Below, piece by piece: positions 26,476 through 35,830 of a stretch of 64,000 nucleotides of DNA (its first letter is position 1; the number at the start of each line of letters is the position of its first letter). The notes beneath the pieces are model-generated. The model did not search any database. It was not told where the DNA came from and worked only from the letters and a program-made list of their open reading frames with translations. The DNA comes from UBA8752 sp002172485 (GTDB lineage Bacteria; Bacteroidota; Bacteroidia; Flavobacteriales_D; Sanyastnellaceae), in contig JBELJZ010000008.1 of assembly GCA_042089915.1 (NCBI GenBank), positions 1 through 64,000 on the forward strand, in the 5' to 3' direction. Both the position numbers and the translations under genes were made by a program.

Positions 26476-27148
26476 CTTCCAACAACCGGTTCACGTTGCC
26501 CAGCGTGCCGAACACCACCAGAGTGTCGGTTTGCTGCACCGTGGTGTCCGGTCTGGGAATGCCGATGAGGTGTTCCGCGTCCTCGCCCTGTTCGGTGTAG
26601 GTGCGGCGAATGGTGATGAGCCGGAGTTCGTACCGGTTGGTCAGGTCAATGTCACCGAGGGTCCGGCCCACGCATCCTGCGGGCGCCTGAATCTCCGCGA
26701 TTTCGTAGTCGTCCGGCAGTTCGAGGAATCCGCGCAGGTTGGGGTTCATCAGCCGCTCCGCTACGAGGCTGGCGAACTCGGTCTCGGGAGCGAGGATTTC
26801 CTGGATGCCCAGCTTTCGGAGGATGCGTTCTTGGTGGCGTCCGGAGGCCCGCACGATGACGCGGGGAATGCCCAGATCCATCAGGTTCAGCGTCGTCAGG
26901 ACCGTGGCTTCGAAATTCTCTCCGATGGCGACGACGGCGGCGTCCATTTCCTCCAGCTTCTGACCCTTGAGGGCCTTGGCGTCGGTCGAGTCCATGGTGA
27001 TGGCGAGGGCCACATCGTCCGCCACTTGTTCGACGCGTTCTTCCACGTTGTCGATGGCGAAGACTTCGGCACCGCGGCCGGCCATTTCGGTGGCGATGCG
27101 GGAACCGTACTTGCCGATGCCGATGACCACGTAACGCATGCTCTTCAT
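26465..27148 (-). CDS. ktrA: RCK-domain potassium uptake regulator (KtrA/TrkA type)
   Basis: 227 residues. Residues 4-140 form an RCK_N/TrkA-N Rossmann domain, beginning YVVIGIGKYGSRIATEMAGR, with the acidic end of strand two (FAIDNVEERVEQV), MDSTDAKALKGQKLEEMDAA and VIVRASGRHQERILRKLG. Residues 140-227 are a TrkA-C domain ending DTLVVFGTLGNVNRLLEVNE. Such proteins bind NAD(H), ATP or c-di-AMP and gate a membrane KtrB/TrkH subunit. No membrane partner is encoded in the window. A start at the second Met (27139) is possible. kynU ends 9 bases upstream on the same strand. Confidence 0.9.
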   Translation of the reverse strand: MKSMRYVVIGIGKYGSRIATEMAGRGAEVFAIDNVEERVEQVADDVALAITMDSTDAKALKGQKLEEMDAAVVAIGENFEATVLTTLNLMDLGIPRVIVRASGRHQERILRKLGIQEILAPETEFASLVAERLMNPNLRGFLELPDDYEIAEIQAPAGCVGRTLGDIDLTNRYELRLITIRRTYTEQGEDAEHLIGIPRPDTTVQQTDTLVVFGTLGNVNRLLEVNE

Positions 27149-27157
27149 GACTGCAAT

Positions 27158-28471
27158 CTACTTCTCTTGGCGGAGGCCTTGTTCGAGCAGGACGAGGAAA
27201 TCGGCCACGTCTGCAAACCGATTGTACAAAGGCACGGGGGCCATGCGGATCACGGCGGGCTCGCGCCAGTCGACGATGACGCCGTGCCGTGTCAGGTGGT
27301 CAAAGAGGGCCTTGCCGTGCCCATGGGCCACCACGCTCAGCTGGCACCCGCGGGCGTCCGGGTCGGTGGGGGTGAGGATGTCGACGTGCGTGTCGGTGGC
27401 GGCGGCGACGCTGTGGATGCCGCGCTCGAGGAACGCGGTGAGCGCCAAGGATTTCTCCCGGAGCCGGTCCATCCCCGCTTCCCGGAATTCGCGCAGGGAA
27501 GCGAGCAGCGCAGCCATGTTCATGACGGGGGCATTGGACGTCTGCCATCCTTCCGCGCCCGGCATCAGGTCGAATTCGGGCTCCATCAGGAAGCGGCGGC
27601 TGGCCGAATGTCCCCACCATCCTTCCAGGCGGGGCAGGTCGGGGCGCTCGGCATGGCGTTCGTGAACGAAGGCGCCCGCCGTGCAGCCGGGACCACCGTT
27701 GAGGTATTTGTATCCGCACCAGCAGGCGAAATCCACGTTCCACTCGTGGAGCTTCATGGGGACGTTGCCCACGGCGTGGGCGAGGTCGAATCCGCAGGTG
27801 GCCCCCACGACATGGGCGGCTTGGGTGATGCGCTGCATCGGCATCCACTGGCCGGTGTAATACTGGACCCCGCACAGCATGACGCATGCGAGTTGGTCGC
27901 CTTCTTCCGCGATTCTGGCTTCGACGTCCTCCAGCCGCAACGTGTGCTCGCCTTCGCGTGGCGCGAGTTCAATGAGGTGTTCCTCGGGGTCGAGGCCGTG
28001 CAGGCGGAGTTGGGAGAGGGCAGCATACCGATCACTGGGAAAGGCGCCTTCCTCGATCATGAGCTTGGTGCGTCGTCCTTCGGGCCGATAGAAGGAAATC
28101 AGCAGCAGGTGCAAGTTGACGGTGAGGGCATTCATCGCCACCACTTCCACCGGCTTGGCCCCCACAACGGCGGCGAGGTCCTCCGTGGCGAAACTGTGGT
28201 AGTCGACCCAAGGACGCCGGCCATGGAAATGGCCTTCCACCCCAAACTTCCGCCAGTCTTCGAGTTCCCCTTCGATGAACTCCGCGGCGGCAACCGGCTG
28301 CAGTCCCAGGCTGTTGCCCGTGAAGTACAGGGCATCCCGATCGTCGTGTTGGGGCATGTGGAAACGCGCGCGGAATGCGGCCAACGGATCGGCCGCATCG
28401 AGGCGGGCAGCTTCGTCGTGGAAAGCGGTGGCTTGGGTCCAATTCGACATGGAAGAGGGCATGGGCGGCAT
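27158..28471 (-). CDS. kynU: Kynureninase
   Basis: 437 residues. PLP enzyme that cleaves kynurenine or 3-hydroxykynurenine to (3-hydroxy)anthranilate and alanine. Seen: LYFTGNSLGLQPVAAAEFIE, FHGRRPWVDYHSFATEDLA, VVGAKPVEVVAMNALTVNLH, the FDLAHAVGN segment with the Asp that holds the PLP ring nitrogen, and WCGYKYLNGGPGC with the PLP lysine at residue 255. Met8 (28450) is an alternative start. 3-Hydroxyanthranilate dioxygenase (41.4 kb) and glutaryl-CoA dehydrogenase (51.1 kb) would act further down the same pathway. hemL is divergent, with 64 bases between the start codons. Confidence 0.94.
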   Translation of the reverse strand: MPPMPSSMSNWTQATAFHDEAARLDAADPLAAFRARFHMPQHDDRDALYFTGNSLGLQPVAAAEFIEGELEDWRKFGVEGHFHGRRPWVDYHSFATEDLAAVVGAKPVEVVAMNALTVNLHLLLISFYRPEGRRTKLMIEEGAFPSDRYAALSQLRLHGLDPEEHLIELAPREGEHTLRLEDVEARIAEEGDQLACVMLCGVQYYTGQWMPMQRITQAAHVVGATCGFDLAHAVGNVPMKLHEWNVDFACWCGYKYLNGGPGCTAGAFVHERHAERPDLPRLEGWWGHSASRRFLMEPEFDLMPGAEGWQTSNAPVMNMAALLASLREFREAGMDRLREKSLALTAFLERGIHSVAAATDTHVDILTPTDPDARGCQLSVVAHGHGKALFDHLTRHGVIVDWREPAVIRMAPVPLYNRFADVADFLVLLEQGLRQEK

Positions 28472-28514
28472 GGTTCTTGGCCGACAAAGGAACGGTTCCG
28501 GCGGCGGTGGACGC

Positions 28515-28522
28515 TAATTTTG
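28515..28522 (+). promoter_or_regulatory. Possible hemL -7 element (TAATTTTG)
   Basis: A perfect TAnnTTTG match ending 13 bases before the hemL ATG, inside the short divergent spacer shared with kynU. No TTG was found at the expected -33 distance. Confidence 0.4.
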
Positions 28523-28535
28523 CCATCCAGTTCCC

Positions 28536-29843
28536 ATGGCCAGCACCTCACACACCCGCGCCAAGAGCGCCGCTTTGTTTGCAGAAGCGCAGACCCGTTT
28601 CCCGGGCGGCGTCAACTCTCCTGTTCGTGCCTTCGGCGCGGTCGGGGGCACGCCGCTCTTCATCGATCGCGGCGAGGGCGCCCACATCTGGGATGCGGAC
28701 GGACAGCGTTACATCGATTTCTGCTGCTCATGGGGCCCCCTCATTCTGGGACATGCCCACCCTGTGGTTCAGGACCGCATCTTGAAAGCGGTGGCCGACG
28801 GCACTTCTTTTGGAACCCCGACCCGCCTGGAGAATGAGCTCGGAGGGATGATCCTCGACCACCATCCCTACGCGGAGCGGATTCGCTTCGTCTCCAGCGG
28901 AACGGAGGCCGCTATGAGCGCCATTCGTCTGGCACGCGGTGTCACGGGAAAGACCAAGATTCTCAAGTTCGAGGGCTGTTACCACGGTCACGTGGACGCG
29001 CTCCTCGTGAAGGCCGGCAGTGGCCTCGCCACCTTGGGAACGTCCACGTCCGCTGGTGTTCCGGAGGCGTATGCCCGCGAGACTTTGGTGCTGCCATTGA
29101 ATGACCTCAATGCCCTTGAGGCCACCATGAAGGAGCATGCCCACGACCTCGCCGTGGTCGCCATTGAACCGATTCCGGCCAACAACGGATTGCTCATCCA
29201 AGACCCGTCTTTCCTTCAAGGTGTACGGGACCTGTGCGACAAGTATGGCGTCCTGTTGCTGTTCGATGAGGTCATCAGCGGATTCCGAGTCGCCTTCGGC
29301 GGCGCTGCGGAGTACTATGGCATCCGACCGGATGTCATGGCCTTCGGCAAGATCATCGGTGGGGGCATGCCGGTGGGGGCCTATGCGGCGTCCGCTGAAA
29401 TCATGGACCACGTCGCCCCGGTGGGTCCGGTCTACCAAGCGGGCACATTGAGCGGCAACCCTGTGGCCATGGCGGCCGGCGCCGGACAATTGTCGGTCTG
29501 CCTCCAGTCTGGCTTCTACGAGGATCAGGAGCGTCGGACGCGCCGATTGGTGGACCCCATTCTGGCGCACGCTGAGCGCAAGGGACAACCCCTCCGGATT
29601 TTCACGCGGGGCAGCATTTTCTGGCTGGCCTTCAGCGACCAGATCCACATCCGCCGCAGCAGCGAGATTGACGCTGACAGCATGGCCCATTTCACCAAGT
29701 TGCACGGTGCCCTCTTGGAGCGTGGGGTGTACCTCGGGCCATCCGGCTACGAAGTGGGCTTTGTCTCGGCCGCGCACAGCGATGCGGTGATTGATGAGGC
29801 GGCGTCCGCATTCACGGATGCCCTCGATGCCGTCTTCGGCTGA
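28536..29843 (+). CDS. hemL: Glutamate-1-semialdehyde 2,1-aminomutase
   Basis: 435 residues. PLP enzyme that converts glutamate-1-semialdehyde to 5-aminolevulinate, the step after HemA. Seen: FPGGVNSPVRAFGAVGGTPL at the N-terminus, FVSSGTEAAMSAIRLARG, the long loop around GCYHGHVDALLVKAGSGLAT, LLLFDEVISGFR, and MAFGKIIGGGMPVGAYAAS with PLP Lys272. The GTLSGNPVAMAAG motif is also present. Together with hemA and hemCD this covers the C5 route, except HemB, to uroporphyrinogen III. The stop is 6 bases from the stop of the convergent next gene. Confidence 0.96.
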   Translation: MASTSHTRAKSAALFAEAQTRFPGGVNSPVRAFGAVGGTPLFIDRGEGAHIWDADGQRYIDFCCSWGPLILGHAHPVVQDRILKAVADGTSFGTPTRLENELGGMILDHHPYAERIRFVSSGTEAAMSAIRLARGVTGKTKILKFEGCYHGHVDALLVKAGSGLATLGTSTSAGVPEAYARETLVLPLNDLNALEATMKEHAHDLAVVAIEPIPANNGLLIQDPSFLQGVRDLCDKYGVLLLFDEVISGFRVAFGGAAEYYGIRPDVMAFGKIIGGGMPVGAYAASAEIMDHVAPVGPVYQAGTLSGNPVAMAAGAGQLSVCLQSGFYEDQERRTRRLVDPILAHAERKGQPLRIFTRGSIFWLAFSDQIHIRRSSEIDADSMAHFTKLHGALLERGVYLGPSGYEVGFVSAAHSDAVIDEAASAFTDALDAVFG

Positions 29844-29849
29844 TCGGCG

Positions 29850-30722
29850 TCAGCCCGACACGCCCACCGAGAGCCACGCCGCATCGGCGATAAGGGCAGC
29901 GTCGAGCAGGACGAAATAGCCGGCTTTCCGGTCTTCTTTGGCACACCCGACGGCCAGGGCCATGGGAATTAGGGCTGCGCAGGCCGTCGCGGTTTGACCC
30001 AGGCCGACCATGCGGATGACCATGGCCCCGACCAGGAAAGCCAAGCCGAGCATTCGGGTGCCCGATGTACCCAGCCATTGGGGCCAAGTCCGCATCTCCC
30101 GTGAATCCCAATGGCGGTCGCGGAGGTCGAAGGGCAGGGTGAGGGCGGCAATGACCAGTGCGCGTTCGAGGGCCAACCACCAGGTGGATGCGGGCAATGG
30201 CAGGCCTTGCTGCAGGGCATTCCACCAGATGGGCCACAAGGCGGAGAGCACGGCCCAGGTGCCGGCGATCCACAGCATTTTCAGTCCCGGGATGCGGCGC
30301 AGGGCGCGTCGCCGGCCATCGGTGCCTGGCAGGCCAGCATACAATGCGGTGATGCCCCCGGCGGCCAAGACCAACAACCACAATCCGGGTTGCCCCGTGA
30401 CCCAAGGGCCACCGCCCGCCGTCGAGGTGAGCCACACGGGACATGAGGCAACCGGCATCAAAAACAGGGCTGTGGCCCGGAGGCGTCGCGCATGCCGTTG
30501 CTGCCAAGTCCGGTGTTCCGGGCGGAGGCCGCGTTCGCGGGTGGATTTGATGTGGCGCTGCCAACTGTAGGCGCACCAGGTGGCTGCGGAAAGTCCCAAC
30601 GCGAAAGCCGCCGTGCCCCCCAAGCGCCAGCTCATGCCCGACAGTTGCAAGGTGGTCAGGACACATGCTCCAGCTGCAAGTGAGATGATGGCGTTGGACC
30701 AGAGCAGGATGCGCGTGTTCAC
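29850..30722 (-). CDS. UbiA-like multipass membrane protein
   Basis: 290 residues with about eight hydrophobic helices; GTG start. It contains LPFDLRDRHWDSREMRTWPQ, which resembles the second Asp-rich motif of UbiA prenyltransferases (DxxDxxxD) but in the variant found in a Bacteroidota-specific group. The first motif is not clear: SWQRHIKSTRERGLRPEHRT occupies the place where NxxxDxxxD is expected. A prenyl-transferring activity is therefore doubtful and the protein may be a divergent relative. It stands alone, convergent with hemL and divergent from gcvP. Confidence 0.65.
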   Translation of the reverse strand: MNTRILLWSNAIISLAAGACVLTTLQLSGMSWRLGGTAAFALGLSAATWCAYSWQRHIKSTRERGLRPEHRTWQQRHARRLRATALFLMPVASCPVWLTSTAGGGPWVTGQPGLWLLVLAAGGITALYAGLPGTDGRRRALRRIPGLKMLWIAGTWAVLSALWPIWWNALQQGLPLPASTWWLALERALVIAALTLPFDLRDRHWDSREMRTWPQWLGTSGTRMLGLAFLVGAMVIRMVGLGQTATACAALIPMALAVGCAKEDRKAGYFVLLDAALIADAAWLSVGVSG

Positions 30723-30763
30723 ACGGGGAAATTAGAGTAGCCCACAGGTTCAAAACGATTATG

Positions 30764-30786
30764 AACACCCTGACGCAAAGGGTGTT
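30764..30786 (+). promoter_or_regulatory. Palindrome at the gcvP promoter
   Basis: AACACCCT, a 7-base spacer (GACGCAA) and AGGGTGTT form a perfect inverted repeat that ends 9 bases before the gcvP -7 box and covers the place where the -33 element should be. No run of T follows, so it is unlikely to be a terminator. It looks like an operator for a dimeric regulator; which one is unknown. Confidence 0.45.
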
Positions 30787-30795
30787 GTGAGATTC

Positions 30796-30803
30796 TACTT
30801 TTG
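30796..30803 (+). promoter_or_regulatory. Probable gcvP -7 element (TACTTTTG)
   Basis: A perfect match to TAnnTTTG, 21 bases before the gcvP ATG and directly downstream of the palindrome. No TTG at the -33 position, which suggests that activation by a bound protein could be needed (inference). Confidence 0.5.
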
Positions 30804-30824
30804 TCTTTTAACCCGTACGTCAAC

Positions 30825-33689
30825 ATGGCATCCGCAACGTTCGACCAGCGCCACATCGGCCCGCGAGATGAAGAGCAACAGCACATGCTGTCCGCCACCG
30901 GTCATGACTCCATGGCCGCCTTGATTGCCCGCACTGTGCCCCAAGCCATCCTGAGCGATGCGCTGATGGAGTTGCCCGAGGCGATGTCCGAGAGTGCCTA
31001 CCTCGAACACATTGACCGCATTGCGGCGAAGAATACGTTGTACCGCAACCACATCGGCATGGGATACCACCCCACCGAGGTGCCCAGCGTGATCCGCCGC
31101 AATGTGCTGGAGAATCCGGGGTGGTACACGGCGTACACCCCCTATCAAGCGGAGATTGCCCAAGGGCGATTGGAGGCGTTGATGAACTTCCAGACCATGG
31201 TCTGTGACCTTACGGGAATGGAGTTGGCCAATGCCAGCCTGCTCGATGAGGCCACGGCGGCGGCCGAGGCCATGACCATGCTGTTCAACGCACGCAGCCG
31301 GAAGGCGGCCAAGGCCGGGGTCAACCGCTTCGTGGTGTCCGATGGTGTCTTCACCCAGACGTGGGCCGTGTTGCGGTCCCGCGCTGAACACCTGGGCATC
31401 GACATCGAGCAGCGGCCCGATGGGGACCTGCAGTTGGACGAGCGCACCTTCGGCATGATGGTGCAGTACCCGGATGACCGCGGCCGGGTCGAGCCTTTGG
31501 CGGACACCATTGACAAAGCGCACGAGCGTGACATTCGCGTGGTCGTGGCCACGGATTTGATGGCGTGTGCGCTGGTGGCCAGCCCAGGATCCATGGGGGC
31601 GGACGTGGTGGTTGGAAACAGCCAGCGCTTCGGGGTGCCCATGGGATATGGCGGCCCGCATGCGGCGTTCTTCGCCACCCGTCTGGACTTCAAGCGCAAT
31701 GTGCCCGGCCGTGTCATCGGTGCCTCCGTGGACCGGAATGGCAAGATGGCCTACCGCATGGCGCTCCAGACCCGAGAGCAGCACATCCGCCGGGACAAGG
31801 CGACCTCCAACATTTGCACGGCCCAGAGTCTGTTGGCCGTGATGGCGAGCAGCTACGCCGTCTATCACGGGCCGAAAGGACTTCGCACCATTTCCGAGCG
31901 CATCCACGGCTTGGCCAATGCCCTGGCCGAAGCGGGCGCAGCGGCGGGTTGTCCCCCAGTGCATGACCGCTTCTTTGATACTGTGGTGTTTGCCATCGAA
32001 GACGTGGGGGCGGTCATCGAGCGTGCCGAACGCAAGCGCATCAACCTCCGCTACTTCCCCGACGGGGTTCATTTGGGGGTCGCTTTCCACGAATGCACGT
32101 TGCCCGAAGATTTCAGTGACCTCTGTGAGGTGCTCGGTTTCCAGACCGTTCCCGCGCCGGGTGCCAACGTGGCCACTTCGCCCATTGCAGACCAGGTCCG
32201 TCCGGTGGATTACCTGCACCACCCCGTCTTCAACAGCCACCGCTCGGAGACGGCGATGATGCGGTACCTGAAGCACCTCGAGAACAAGGATTTGTCGTTG
32301 ACCCACGCCATGATTCCGTTGGGATCCTGCACGATGAAGCTCAATGCGGCGACGCAGCTTCTGCCGATTGGCTGGGCGGAATTTGCCCAGTTGCACCCCT
32401 TCTGTCCTCCGGCCCAAGCAGCGGGGACCCGGGAAATGGTCCGGGACCTCGAGCAGTACCTCAGTGAGATCACCGGCTTTGCGGGCATGAGCCTGCAGCC
32501 CAACAGCGGTGCCCAAGGCGAGTACACGGGCTTGCTGGTCATCCGCGCATACCATGCGTCTCGCGGTGAGTCGCACCGGAACATCTGCCTCATTCCATCC
32601 TCTGCCCATGGCACCAACCCAGCGTCTGCCGTCATGTGCGGCATGAAGGTCGTGGTGGTCGGTTGCGACAAGCACGGCAACATCAACCTGGACGAGCTCA
32701 AGGAGAAAGCGGCGGAGTACGCCGACAACCTCGGCGCATTGATGATCACCTACCCGTCGACGCACGGGGTGTTCGAGGACCACATTCTCGAGGTCACCAA
32801 AACTGTGCACGAACACGGAGGCCAGATCTACATGGATGGTGCCAACATGAATGCGCAGGTGGGCTTGACCAGTCCGGGCCGCATTGGCGCGGATGTCTGC
32901 CACCTCAACCTGCACAAGACGTTTGCCATCCCGCACGGCGGTGGTGGACCGGGCGTGGGGCCCATTGGGGTTGCCGAGCACCTGGTGCCTTTCCTGCCGG
33001 GACATCCGCTGGATGCGGTGGGCGGAGAGCAGGGCATCGATCCGGTCAGCGCAGCACCGTTCGGCAGTGCATTGATCCATTTGATCTCGTACGCCTACAT
33101 CCGTTTGCTGGGTCCACGCGGACTCAAACGGAGCACGGAGGTGGCCATCCTCAACGCCAACTACCTGCGGGCGCGGCTGGAGGGCCATTACGACGTCCTG
33201 TACAAGGGCAATGCGGGCAATGTGGCTCACGAAATGATCCTGGATTGCCGTCCGTTCAAGCAGAGCGCCGGCATCGAGGTGACGGACATCGCGAAGCGCC
33301 TCATCGATTACGGATTCCACGCGCCGACGGTCAGTTGGCCGGTGGCGGGCACCTTGATGGTGGAGCCGACGGAAAGCGAGAGCCTCGACGAATTGGACCG
33401 GTTTGCGGAGGCGATGATGGCCATCCGAGAGGAGATTCGCGCCATTGAGGAAGGTCGGTTCGACCGCGAGGACAACCCGGTTCGGATGTCTCCCCATACC
33501 GCGGCGGAATTGACGGCGACGGATTGGCATCACGCCTACACACGCGAAGAGGCAGCGTACCCCGTCCCCGTGATGCGGGAACGGAAATTCTGGCCCTCTG
33601 TGGCACGGGTGGACAATGCCCATGGCGACCGCAACTTGGTCTGCACGTGCCCGAGCGTCGAGCTGTACACTGAGCCTTTGAGCGTCTGA
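30825..33689 (+). CDS. gcvP: Glycine dehydrogenase (decarboxylating), P-protein
   Basis: 954 residues, a full-length single-chain P-protein of the glycine cleavage system, which decarboxylates glycine and passes the aminomethyl group to lipoyl-GcvH. N-terminal half: FDQRHIGPRDEEQQHMLSAT, PSVIRRNVLENPGWYTAYTP and YQAEIAQGRLEALMNFQTMV. Catalytic half: PSSAHGTNPASAVMCGMKVV, DGANMNAQVGLTSPG and HLNLHKTFAIPHGGGGPG with PLP Lys698. The first ATG is at 30825; a TTG eight codons earlier would overlap the promoter box. gcvT and gcvH are not in the window, as is common in Bacteroidota where the genes are scattered. Confidence 0.97.
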   Translation: MASATFDQRHIGPRDEEQQHMLSATGHDSMAALIARTVPQAILSDALMELPEAMSESAYLEHIDRIAAKNTLYRNHIGMGYHPTEVPSVIRRNVLENPGWYTAYTPYQAEIAQGRLEALMNFQTMVCDLTGMELANASLLDEATAAAEAMTMLFNARSRKAAKAGVNRFVVSDGVFTQTWAVLRSRAEHLGIDIEQRPDGDLQLDERTFGMMVQYPDDRGRVEPLADTIDKAHERDIRVVVATDLMACALVASPGSMGADVVVGNSQRFGVPMGYGGPHAAFFATRLDFKRNVPGRVIGASVDRNGKMAYRMALQTREQHIRRDKATSNICTAQSLLAVMASSYAVYHGPKGLRTISERIHGLANALAEAGAAAGCPPVHDRFFDTVVFAIEDVGAVIERAERKRINLRYFPDGVHLGVAFHECTLPEDFSDLCEVLGFQTVPAPGANVATSPIADQVRPVDYLHHPVFNSHRSETAMMRYLKHLENKDLSLTHAMIPLGSCTMKLNAATQLLPIGWAEFAQLHPFCPPAQAAGTREMVRDLEQYLSEITGFAGMSLQPNSGAQGEYTGLLVIRAYHASRGESHRNICLIPSSAHGTNPASAVMCGMKVVVVGCDKHGNINLDELKEKAAEYADNLGALMITYPSTHGVFEDHILEVTKTVHEHGGQIYMDGANMNAQVGLTSPGRIGADVCHLNLHKTFAIPHGGGGPGVGPIGVAEHLVPFLPGHPLDAVGGEQGIDPVSAAPFGSALIHLISYAYIRLLGPRGLKRSTEVAILNANYLRARLEGHYDVLYKGNAGNVAHEMILDCRPFKQSAGIEVTDIAKRLIDYGFHAPTVSWPVAGTLMVEPTESESLDELDRFAEAMMAIREEIRAIEEGRFDREDNPVRMSPHTAAELTATDWHHAYTREEAAYPVPVMRERKFWPSVARVDNAHGDRNLVCTCPSVELYTEPLSV

Positions 33690-33725
33690 CAGACCTGTTC
33701 TTAGGTGTGGTGTGGTTGCGCGGAC

Positions 33726-33733
33726 TATATTCG
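33726..33733 (+). promoter_or_regulatory. Possible -7 element (TATATTCG)
   Basis: One mismatch to TAnnTTTG, 26 bases before the ATG of the first T9SS cargo gene, of the TAnnTTCG variant seen repeatedly in this window. Confidence 0.35.
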
Positions 33734-33759
33734 CCCTTACGAATCCAACACTAGACAAT

Positions 33760-35715
33760 ATGAAGCACCTCTACACTTTGGTCTTCGCGATGCTCATCGT
33801 GAGTTTCGCCTTTGCACAAGCACCGGTCCGTGAATTTGCCGGTCGCTCCGTGATTTCTCGTTCCATGGAAGGCACTCACGTGGACTACACCCGTGAAATC
33901 ATTTACCAGAACGATTTCTCGGACTGCTCCAACATCACCTTCACCAACGCCAACGATGAGGGTTACACCGACTACATCGACGGCATCAACTTCGAGTGCA
34001 CCACCGTGGGCCCGTCCGGCGCATACAACCAGTGGGCAGGTGGTGACGGTTCCGGCAGTGCTGCGCCGAGCCCGAATTTTACGACGGCTGACAATGGCTA
34101 CGTGATGGTCGACTCCGACCTGTTTGGTTCAGACGAGAACTACGCTGCAAGCTGGGTGGAGAACTGCTGGTTCACCATCGATGAAGCGGTGGACTTCACA
34201 GGCCACCCCTTCGTGACGGTCGAGTTCGAGAACCGCTACCGTTGCTGGGACAACACCACCGACATTGAACGTTGCTACCTCGAGATTTCCCTCGACGGTT
34301 TGAACTGGCCCGACCCCGAGACCCTTGAGGAGGAGGAGGGACTGGTCGTGGTCGACGGGGACACCGTGGCGGCCCGTTACGAGATCTTCCCCACCTATGA
34401 GCGTGGGGACGAGACCGAAAACCCGACCACCATGCGTTATGATATTGGCGACTTGGCCGGTGACGAGTCCAGCGTTTATTTCCGCTGGCGTTGGGTTGGT
34501 CAGTGGGGCTACGCCTGGATGATCGACGACTTCGTGGCGTTCGACACCCCGGCCAACGACCTGCGCATCGCCGACTATGTTAGCTACACCGACTACCTGA
34601 CCACCGGCCTCTGGGAGGCTTCCGTGTGGCCAGAAAGCCAGTTGGCTCCGCTCGACCTCGCTGTGGCTGTGACTGGCCTCGGTACGGCCACCCAGCCGAA
34701 CTCCATGCTCACTGTGGCCGTGAACGGCAGCGAGGCAGACGGCGGCATGAGCGCCGGCATGGACATCGACTACGGCCAGACCGATACCCTGCGTGTGACC
34801 GGCTGGACACCTCCGGGACAGGGCACGTACACGTTTGACTACACCGTGGCTTCCGACAGCACCGATGAGTATCCAGCTGACAACGCTGCACAGCAGGCCA
34901 TCGAGGTCGTCGAGAATCAGTACGGTCGTGACAACGGCACCTTCGTGGGCCAGACTCCGGCTGACGGCACCGTGGACTTCATCGCCGGCGTTCCCTACGA
35001 CGCTGTAAACGACATGACGATCTACGGCATCGACGTGGCGATCATGGACGGTTCCGACGTGGGCGCAGAAGTGGTCTGCCACCTCTTTGACTGGGTCGAA
35101 TGGAACAACGGTGGTGGTCAATACGACGGCCTCATTGCCACGTCCGAGGAGGTTTCCATCGAAGCCGATTTCCTGAACAGCGGTGACGGAGATGTGTCCT
35201 GGTACACCTTTGCCCTCGAGGAACCCTACGAAGTGGCTGCTGGTGAGGCTGTGATGGCCTGCTTCGAGCACCTTGGTGGCGACAACGTCCAGATTGGAAC
35301 GAGCATCCCGCAGTTCGACCAGACCGTGTTCATCTACGGCCCCTTCGGTACCGGCAGCGCTTACGACTGGTACTTTACGACGAACTGCCCGATGGTTCGC
35401 CTCAACCTCGACGAGAACGCCACCACCACCATGAGCGTGGACAACCTCGCAGGTGAGGGCTTCGAGCTCGGCCGTGCTTACCCCAACCCGGCCACCGGCA
35501 GTACCCGCATCGACTTCACGCTCGACGCGGCCGCTGAAGTGACCTTCGAGGTGACCAGCCTGACCGGTGCCATCGTGCGCCGCATGGACATGGGTGTTCA
35601 GTCCGCCGGCACCCAGCGTGCTGTCCTTGACCTCGAGGGCCTCACCGCCGGCATGTACACCTACACCATCATCGTGGACGGCGCCCGCGCCACCCGCAAG
35701 CTGGTGATCAAGTAA
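33760..35715 (+). CDS. T9SS cargo protein with type A sorting domain
   Basis: 651 residues. Signal peptide MKHLYTLVFAMLIVSFAFAQ. The first ~250 residues look like a jelly-roll/MAM-like beta sandwich (YQNDFSDCSNITFTNAND ... WFTIDEAVDFTGHPFVTVEF ... VYFRWRWVGQWGYAWMIDDF). A second beta module follows, and the last ~75 residues are a T9SS type A sorting domain: LGRAYPNPATGSTRIDFTLD, FEVTSLTGAIVRRMD, TAGMYTYTIIVDGARATRKL. No catalytic motif was recognised; the role is unknown. Strongly acidic: apart from Lys2, the only lysines are the last two (KLVIK end). It is followed by a strong terminator and by a protein of similar architecture. Confidence 0.88.
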   Translation: MKHLYTLVFAMLIVSFAFAQAPVREFAGRSVISRSMEGTHVDYTREIIYQNDFSDCSNITFTNANDEGYTDYIDGINFECTTVGPSGAYNQWAGGDGSGSAAPSPNFTTADNGYVMVDSDLFGSDENYAASWVENCWFTIDEAVDFTGHPFVTVEFENRYRCWDNTTDIERCYLEISLDGLNWPDPETLEEEEGLVVVDGDTVAARYEIFPTYERGDETENPTTMRYDIGDLAGDESSVYFRWRWVGQWGYAWMIDDFVAFDTPANDLRIADYVSYTDYLTTGLWEASVWPESQLAPLDLAVAVTGLGTATQPNSMLTVAVNGSEADGGMSAGMDIDYGQTDTLRVTGWTPPGQGTYTFDYTVASDSTDEYPADNAAQQAIEVVENQYGRDNGTFVGQTPADGTVDFIAGVPYDAVNDMTIYGIDVAIMDGSDVGAEVVCHLFDWVEWNNGGGQYDGLIATSEEVSIEADFLNSGDGDVSWYTFALEEPYEVAAGEAVMACFEHLGGDNVQIGTSIPQFDQTVFIYGPFGTGSAYDWYFTTNCPMVRLNLDENATTTMSVDNLAGEGFELGRAYPNPATGSTRIDFTLDAAAEVTFEVTSLTGAIVRRMDMGVQSAGTQRAVLDLEGLTAGMYTYTIIVDGARATRKLVIK

Positions 35716-35736
35716 TTCAAACGACATCGATCGTGG

Positions 35737-35764
35737 AAAGGGGGGCTTCGAGCCCCCCTTTTTC
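35737..35764 (+). terminator. Intrinsic terminator
   Basis: An 11-bp perfect stem, AAAGGGGGGCT / AGCCCCCCTTT, with a TCG loop and a T run behind it, 22 bases after the stop of the first cargo gene. Confidence 0.9.
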
Positions 35765-35830
35765 ATGTCCGGTGGTTTCGTGCAACGTGGAACGGGATGA
35801 ACGGGTTATTTTGCCGACCCAATTCACATC

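Noticed and set aside
26465..27148. Complete Ktr/Trk potassium uptake system
   Set aside because: Only the cytoplasmic RCK subunit is encoded here; the membrane subunit is absent from the window.
26348..28837. 829-codon plus-strand frame over ktrA, kynU and the hemL start
   Set aside because: It crosses three well-supported genes in another frame or strand; shadow frame.
30795..33758. 987-codon open frame on the minus strand opposite gcvP
   Set aside because: gcvP is a certain gene with all its motifs. The antisense frame is a by-product of GC-rich codon use and has a composition (His, Arg, Val, Gly) without any domain.
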